Positions 61,615-64,000 of a stretch of DNA of 64,000 nucleotides are shown here, one piece after another; within the stretch, counting starts at the first letter, position 1, and each line of letters begins with the position of its first letter. Both the position numbers and the translations under genes were made by a program. Source of the DNA: Bradyrhizobium sp. sBnM-33 (GTDB lineage Bacteria > Pseudomonadota > Alphaproteobacteria > Rhizobiales > Xanthobacteraceae); contig NZ_CP136624.1 in assembly GCF_032917945.1 (NCBI RefSeq), positions 3,100,001-3,164,000 of the forward strand, written 5' to 3'. Below the pieces are notes generated by a model. That model did no database searches and had not been told where the DNA came from. It saw nothing but the letters and a program-made list of their open reading frames with translations.

Positions 61615-61691
61615 CGGAGTGTGGCTCAGCCCGGTAGAGCACTGCGTTCGGGACGCAGGGGTCGCAGGTTCGAATCCTGCCACTCCGACCA
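61615..61691 (+). tRNA. tRNA-Pro(CGG)
   Basis: A complete cloverleaf. Acceptor arms CGGAGTG and CACTCCG pair fully. The D arm is GCTC/GAGC, and the anticodon stem CTGCG/CGCAG carries loop TTCGGGA, giving anticodon CGG. The T arm is GCAGG-TTCGAAT-CCTGC. The CCA end is encoded. Its 3' end borders a recombinase gene 1.1 kb away and is a likely integration site. Confidence 0.97.
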
Positions 61692-61762
61692 TCCTTTCAA
61701 GTACTTATACTTTCGACGATTTTTGCGCGCAATGAAATGCGCAATGAATTGAAGGAGAACTG

Positions 61763-62422
61763 GTGGCCGAGTTCGGGGATCACCTTGAGAAGCTTCTTTC
61801 CGCTTGGAAGGCATTGCTGCCCGTAATGGCAGTTGTGGCCGGATCGACCTTCTGGTTTGCGAAGACGGTATACGAGCGTGAAATTTCTACGCTGAAGACC
61901 GAGCGCGACGGACTGCGGGGCGAGAACACGGATCTTAAGGCGCGATCAAAGTCGGCGGCCCAGCCGCCCATTGCCGAAGACGAAGGCCCGCTGATCTGGT
62001 TCACCAACGTCTCGATGGAAGGCGGCCCGCTTTCAGCGCGTAACGTTTTTGCCTTGCGATTTCCCGGAATGAATAAATCGAAAACTGAATTGCGAATCAA
62101 ATCCGCAGCGATCGTCTCGGCGGTGGACGGAACAAGCCTTCCGCTCGAAATTGTCGCCGGCAACGAAATCGTTCCTCTCGGGAGTGTTGGGAACATCCCT
62201 CCCGGCGCACGTGTCGAGTTGGTCGCAAAGTTTGGGCCACCGGATCCCGACAACCCCGGGAAGATTCTTGGACTCGATCCCAAGATGTTTCTTGAGAGAT
62301 GGCGGGAATTTTCATTCAACGTCGACGATGACAAGCGCAGCTATCGTTTGCCCTATGGCGAAGGTTTTATGGCCGTTTTTTTCCCCAATATGATTGGCCC
62401 GCGCGTCATCAAGAAAGACTAG
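61763..62422 (+). CDS. Membrane-anchored protein of unknown function (island cargo)
   Basis: A 219-residue protein with one N-terminal membrane span (W-K-A-L-L-P-V-M-A-V-V-A-G-S-T-F-W-F) and a coiled coil (E-I-S-T-L-K-T-E-R-D-G-L-R-G-E-N-T-D-L-K). The remaining domain (residues 75-215) is beta-rich. I do not recognise it. GTG start with GAAGGAGA at good spacing. Its AT content is higher than that of the flanking housekeeping genes. It is the first gene of the putative island. Confidence 0.7.
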   Translation: MAEFGDHLEKLLSAWKALLPVMAVVAGSTFWFAKTVYEREISTLKTERDGLRGENTDLKARSKSAAQPPIAEDEGPLIWFTNVSMEGGPLSARNVFALRFPGMNKSKTELRIKSAAIVSAVDGTSLPLEIVAGNEIVPLGSVGNIPPGARVELVAKFGPPDPDNPGKILGLDPKMFLERWREFSFNVDDDKRSYRLPYGEGFMAVFFPNMIGPRVIKKD

Positions 62423-62426
62423 CCGA

Positions 62427-62768
62427 CTAGACTTGGTGCCGCGGCTGCTTGCCCTCGTTTCCGAGCACTGCGGTCCGTATTTCCTCGATAATGCGGATTG
62501 TCTTGACCGTATGTTCGGGAGAGGCTGATTTGCCGAACCGAATAGCCACGCTGTCGGCGACCTCAGCAGCTTGGTTGAAGCCTTCCACGATCGAGGGGCG
62601 GAGCAATGGGTTCGTCGCCAATTTGGACAGAATCTGGCCGATGATGATGCTCATCGCCAAAGTCTCCGCGTGCAGGGCGTTGATCTCTTCTTCGTAATCC
62701 AATTTCAGCTCCTTGATATGTCTAGATAAGACGGTGGGGAGGCGTCGCACTACAGAGGTACGAAGCAT
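62427..62768 (-). CDS. Small helical protein of unknown function (island cargo)
   Basis: A 113-residue helical protein (residues 20-75 and 80-105 predicted helices: D-Y-E-E-E-I-N-A-L-H-A-E-T-L-A, T-V-K-T-I-R-I-I-E-E-I-R). No family is recognised. It converges on the previous gene, stopping 4 bp from its end, and sits 26 bp behind the recombinase stop. Confidence 0.65.
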   Translation of the reverse strand: MLRTSVVRRLPTVLSRHIKELKLDYEEEINALHAETLAMSIIIGQILSKLATNPLLRPSIVEGFNQAAEVADSVAIRFGKSASPEHTVKTIRIIEEIRTAVLGNEGKQPRHQV

Positions 62769-62794
62769 AGCTCGAATGAGCCGCCTTATGGCAA

Positions 62795-64000
62795 CTACCG
62801 TCTTCCCCTAAACGCCTCTGCTGCCTCTTCCTGAAAATCCGGGTGATGATGGCCGTAGTTTGCCTCTAGCTGTTCCACCGTCATCCCGAGCCAGCCGGCA
62901 GCTTCCCACATGTCTACGCCGGCCTGCATCAGCCAGGTCGCCGCTGTGTGGCGTAGTGAGTGCCGGACGACATCATCACCGAGCCCCGCATCCTCCAAAA
63001 TCCCCTCCCAAGCTGACCTGATCTTGCCGGCAAGCGGCTGGCCGTCGTTCATGCGGTTGACGACGAACCGGATTTGCTCGCCGTTCTCCAGAATGCCAGC
63101 CGCGCGCAGCTCGGCCGACCGCGTTTGGTCGATCTTGCGCCAGCGGAGCAGGTGAGGGCGCAGGCGGCTGGCGATCTTTGCCGGAGGGCGCCTCTTCTTG
63201 GTCGACCGCTCCAGAGCGCCTTTGCCCTGATAGACCATGGCGTCCAGGTTCATCCAGGGATGCGTGGTAGTGGGGAGCCATTGTGTTCGCCGGATCGTTT
63301 CCTCGCGCCGTGCGCTGTAAACGCCAATCAGGCAAAAGCGGGTAGCTGGATAGCGTCGCCGGATGATCCAACGCTCGCGACGCAATAACATGCCATCTTC
63401 CTTGCGCTTCCAGGACCCTCGTCCGTTGTCCCAAACGTAGCCGATCGCGGCACCAAGCAGCCGCGCGGCTTCAGTGCGCGTCAGCCAGCGGTGACGGCCT
63501 TCGGCCTTGGGAGGCAGGGTAATCTTCGGAACGACGCTCAGCGTGTGCTCCGCGTGGTACGCGTTGACAGCAGCCCGCAAATCCTCGAGCCGCCGCCTCG
63601 CGGTTTGATCGGAAACGTTGCCTTGACGTGGCCTAATCCCGGCCTGCCTGTTGTTTTCATTCGGCGTGCCGGTGGACCAGTCTACGAAGTCGCGGCAGAG
63701 CTGGCCCCTGAGCTTCCCGACCGTCTTGTCACCGAAGAAGCCATTGAGATCGAGGAGCCGGATGAGCAGCAGATCGTGTTGCGCCCACGCGCGCTTGTCA
63801 TTTTTGTCCTTGGGGCGTTTGGATATTTCGTAGGCTGTGAGGACGTCGGCTATGGCGAGGACGTCAGGATCGGTTGCGCCGATCGTGGTTGTGTGCCGTC
63901 CGCCGATGTAGGTTTCGAGCGCTTTCGCAGCGCCGTCAACGTCGTCGCGGCTGCAGCCTGTGCGGATTTGCCGGCCACGGTCGAGGATGATCCAGGTGTT
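62795..64000 (-). CDS. Tyrosine recombinase / phage-type integrase (partial)
   Basis: The frame is open from the window edge to a stop at 62795, 401 visible residues; the start lies beyond 64000. Residues from the left include an Arm-type N-terminus (R-G-R-Q-I-R-T-G-C-S-R-D-D) and a SAM-like core-binding region. The catalytic domain has Arg in S-A-R-R-E-E-T-I-R-R, H-S-L-R-H-T-A-A-T-W, the W-L-G-M turn and the nucleophile Tyr in A-N-Y-G-H-H-H-P-D. It resembles integrases of tRNA-targeted genomic islands. The tRNA-Pro gene 1.1 kb away is the presumed attachment site. A TTG at 63580 is an internal codon, not the start. Confidence 0.92.
   Translation of the reverse strand, partial: NTWIILDRGRQIRTGCSRDDVDGAAKALETYIGGRHTTTIGATDPDVLAIADVLTAYEISKRPKDKNDKRAWAQHDLLLIRLLDLNGFFGDKTVGKLRGQLCRDFVDWSTGTPNENNRQAGIRPRQGNVSDQTARRRLEDLRAAVNAYHAEHTLSVVPKITLPPKAEGRHRWLTRTEAARLLGAAIGYVWDNGRGSWKRKEDGMLLRRERWIIRRRYPATRFCLIGVYSARREETIRRTQWLPTTTHPWMNLDAMVYQGKGALERSTKKRRPPAKIASRLRPHLLRWRKIDQTRSAELRAAGILENGEQIRFVVNRMNDGQPLAGKIRSAWEGILEDAGLGDDVVRHSLRHTAATWLMQAGVDMWEAAGWLGMTVEQLEANYGHHHPDFQEEAAEAFRGRR

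Noticed and set aside
61546..61692. Upstream extension of the tsaC reading frame to an ATG at 61692
   Set aside because: The added residues (GFEPATPASRTQCSTGLS and more) are the opposite strand of tRNA-Pro read as protein, a well known artefact. The GTG at 61545 has its own ribosome site.

Overview
The window is high-GC alphaproteobacterial chromosome, most likely from a Bradyrhizobium or close Nitrobacteraceae relative. The evidence is the mix of a CcrM cell-cycle methyltransferase, DUF3551, DUF1236, DUF1127 and DUF6894 small proteins, a GTTC-N7-GTTC SOS box, ETF-ubiquinone oxidoreductase, an alpha-type pyruvate phosphate dikinase, and many intergenic palindromic repeats of several families. 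No rRNA operon and no CRISPR array is present. Genus is inferred from family recognition, not from a database search.

Layout. 0-9.6 kb is an accessory/metabolic stretch: a higBA toxin-antitoxin pair (toxin apparently frameshifted), mutY, a PaaI thioesterase, a flavin monooxygenase, three NTF2/SnoaL-like proteins, an MmyB-type and a LysR-type regulator, two glutathione transferases, an orphan Imm8 immunity protein and a DUF1127 peptide. 9.8-13 kb holds a secreted EF-hand protein bounded by 29-bp direct copies of the ccrM 3' end, then ccrM itself with four GANTC sites round its start. 13-24.4 kb carries a zinc metallopeptidase, moaB, a MarR-GNAT fusion with a perfect 34-bp palindrome, a glycosyltransferase, an intact and a broken DUF3551 gene, an SOS-box-controlled radical SAM protein, rnhB, a GT39-like membrane enzyme, uracil-DNA glycosylase and ETF-QO. 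24.6-45 kb is largely housekeeping: TPR protein, ispE, a broken lysE, polyprenyl diphosphate synthase, tRNA modification, S49 peptidase, glyQ-glyS, ppdK with a histone-H1-like tail, a SleB hydrolase, an MFS carrier and an AcuI-like reductase. 45-61.6 kb has a giant DUF2339 membrane protein, the ygfZ-tag-HD cluster, a dihydroorotase-like protein, a sigma factor fused to a degenerate F1-ATPase beta-like domain, HAD/Nudix genes, a YedK/HMCES protein and a tight tsaC-FAD oxidase-GNAT-Nudix operon.

The right end is a genomic-island boundary. tRNA-Pro(CGG) at 61615-61691 is followed by two unrecognised genes and a tyrosine recombinase that runs off the window.

The most unusual item is the 548-residue protein at 53171-54817. 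It joins ECF-type sigma regions 2 and 4 to a shortened AtpD-like module whose P-loop lysine is replaced by isoleucine. Base-excision and damage-response functions are well represented (mutY, uracil-DNA glycosylase, tag, YedK, SplB-like radical SAM), but they are dispersed, not in one operon.
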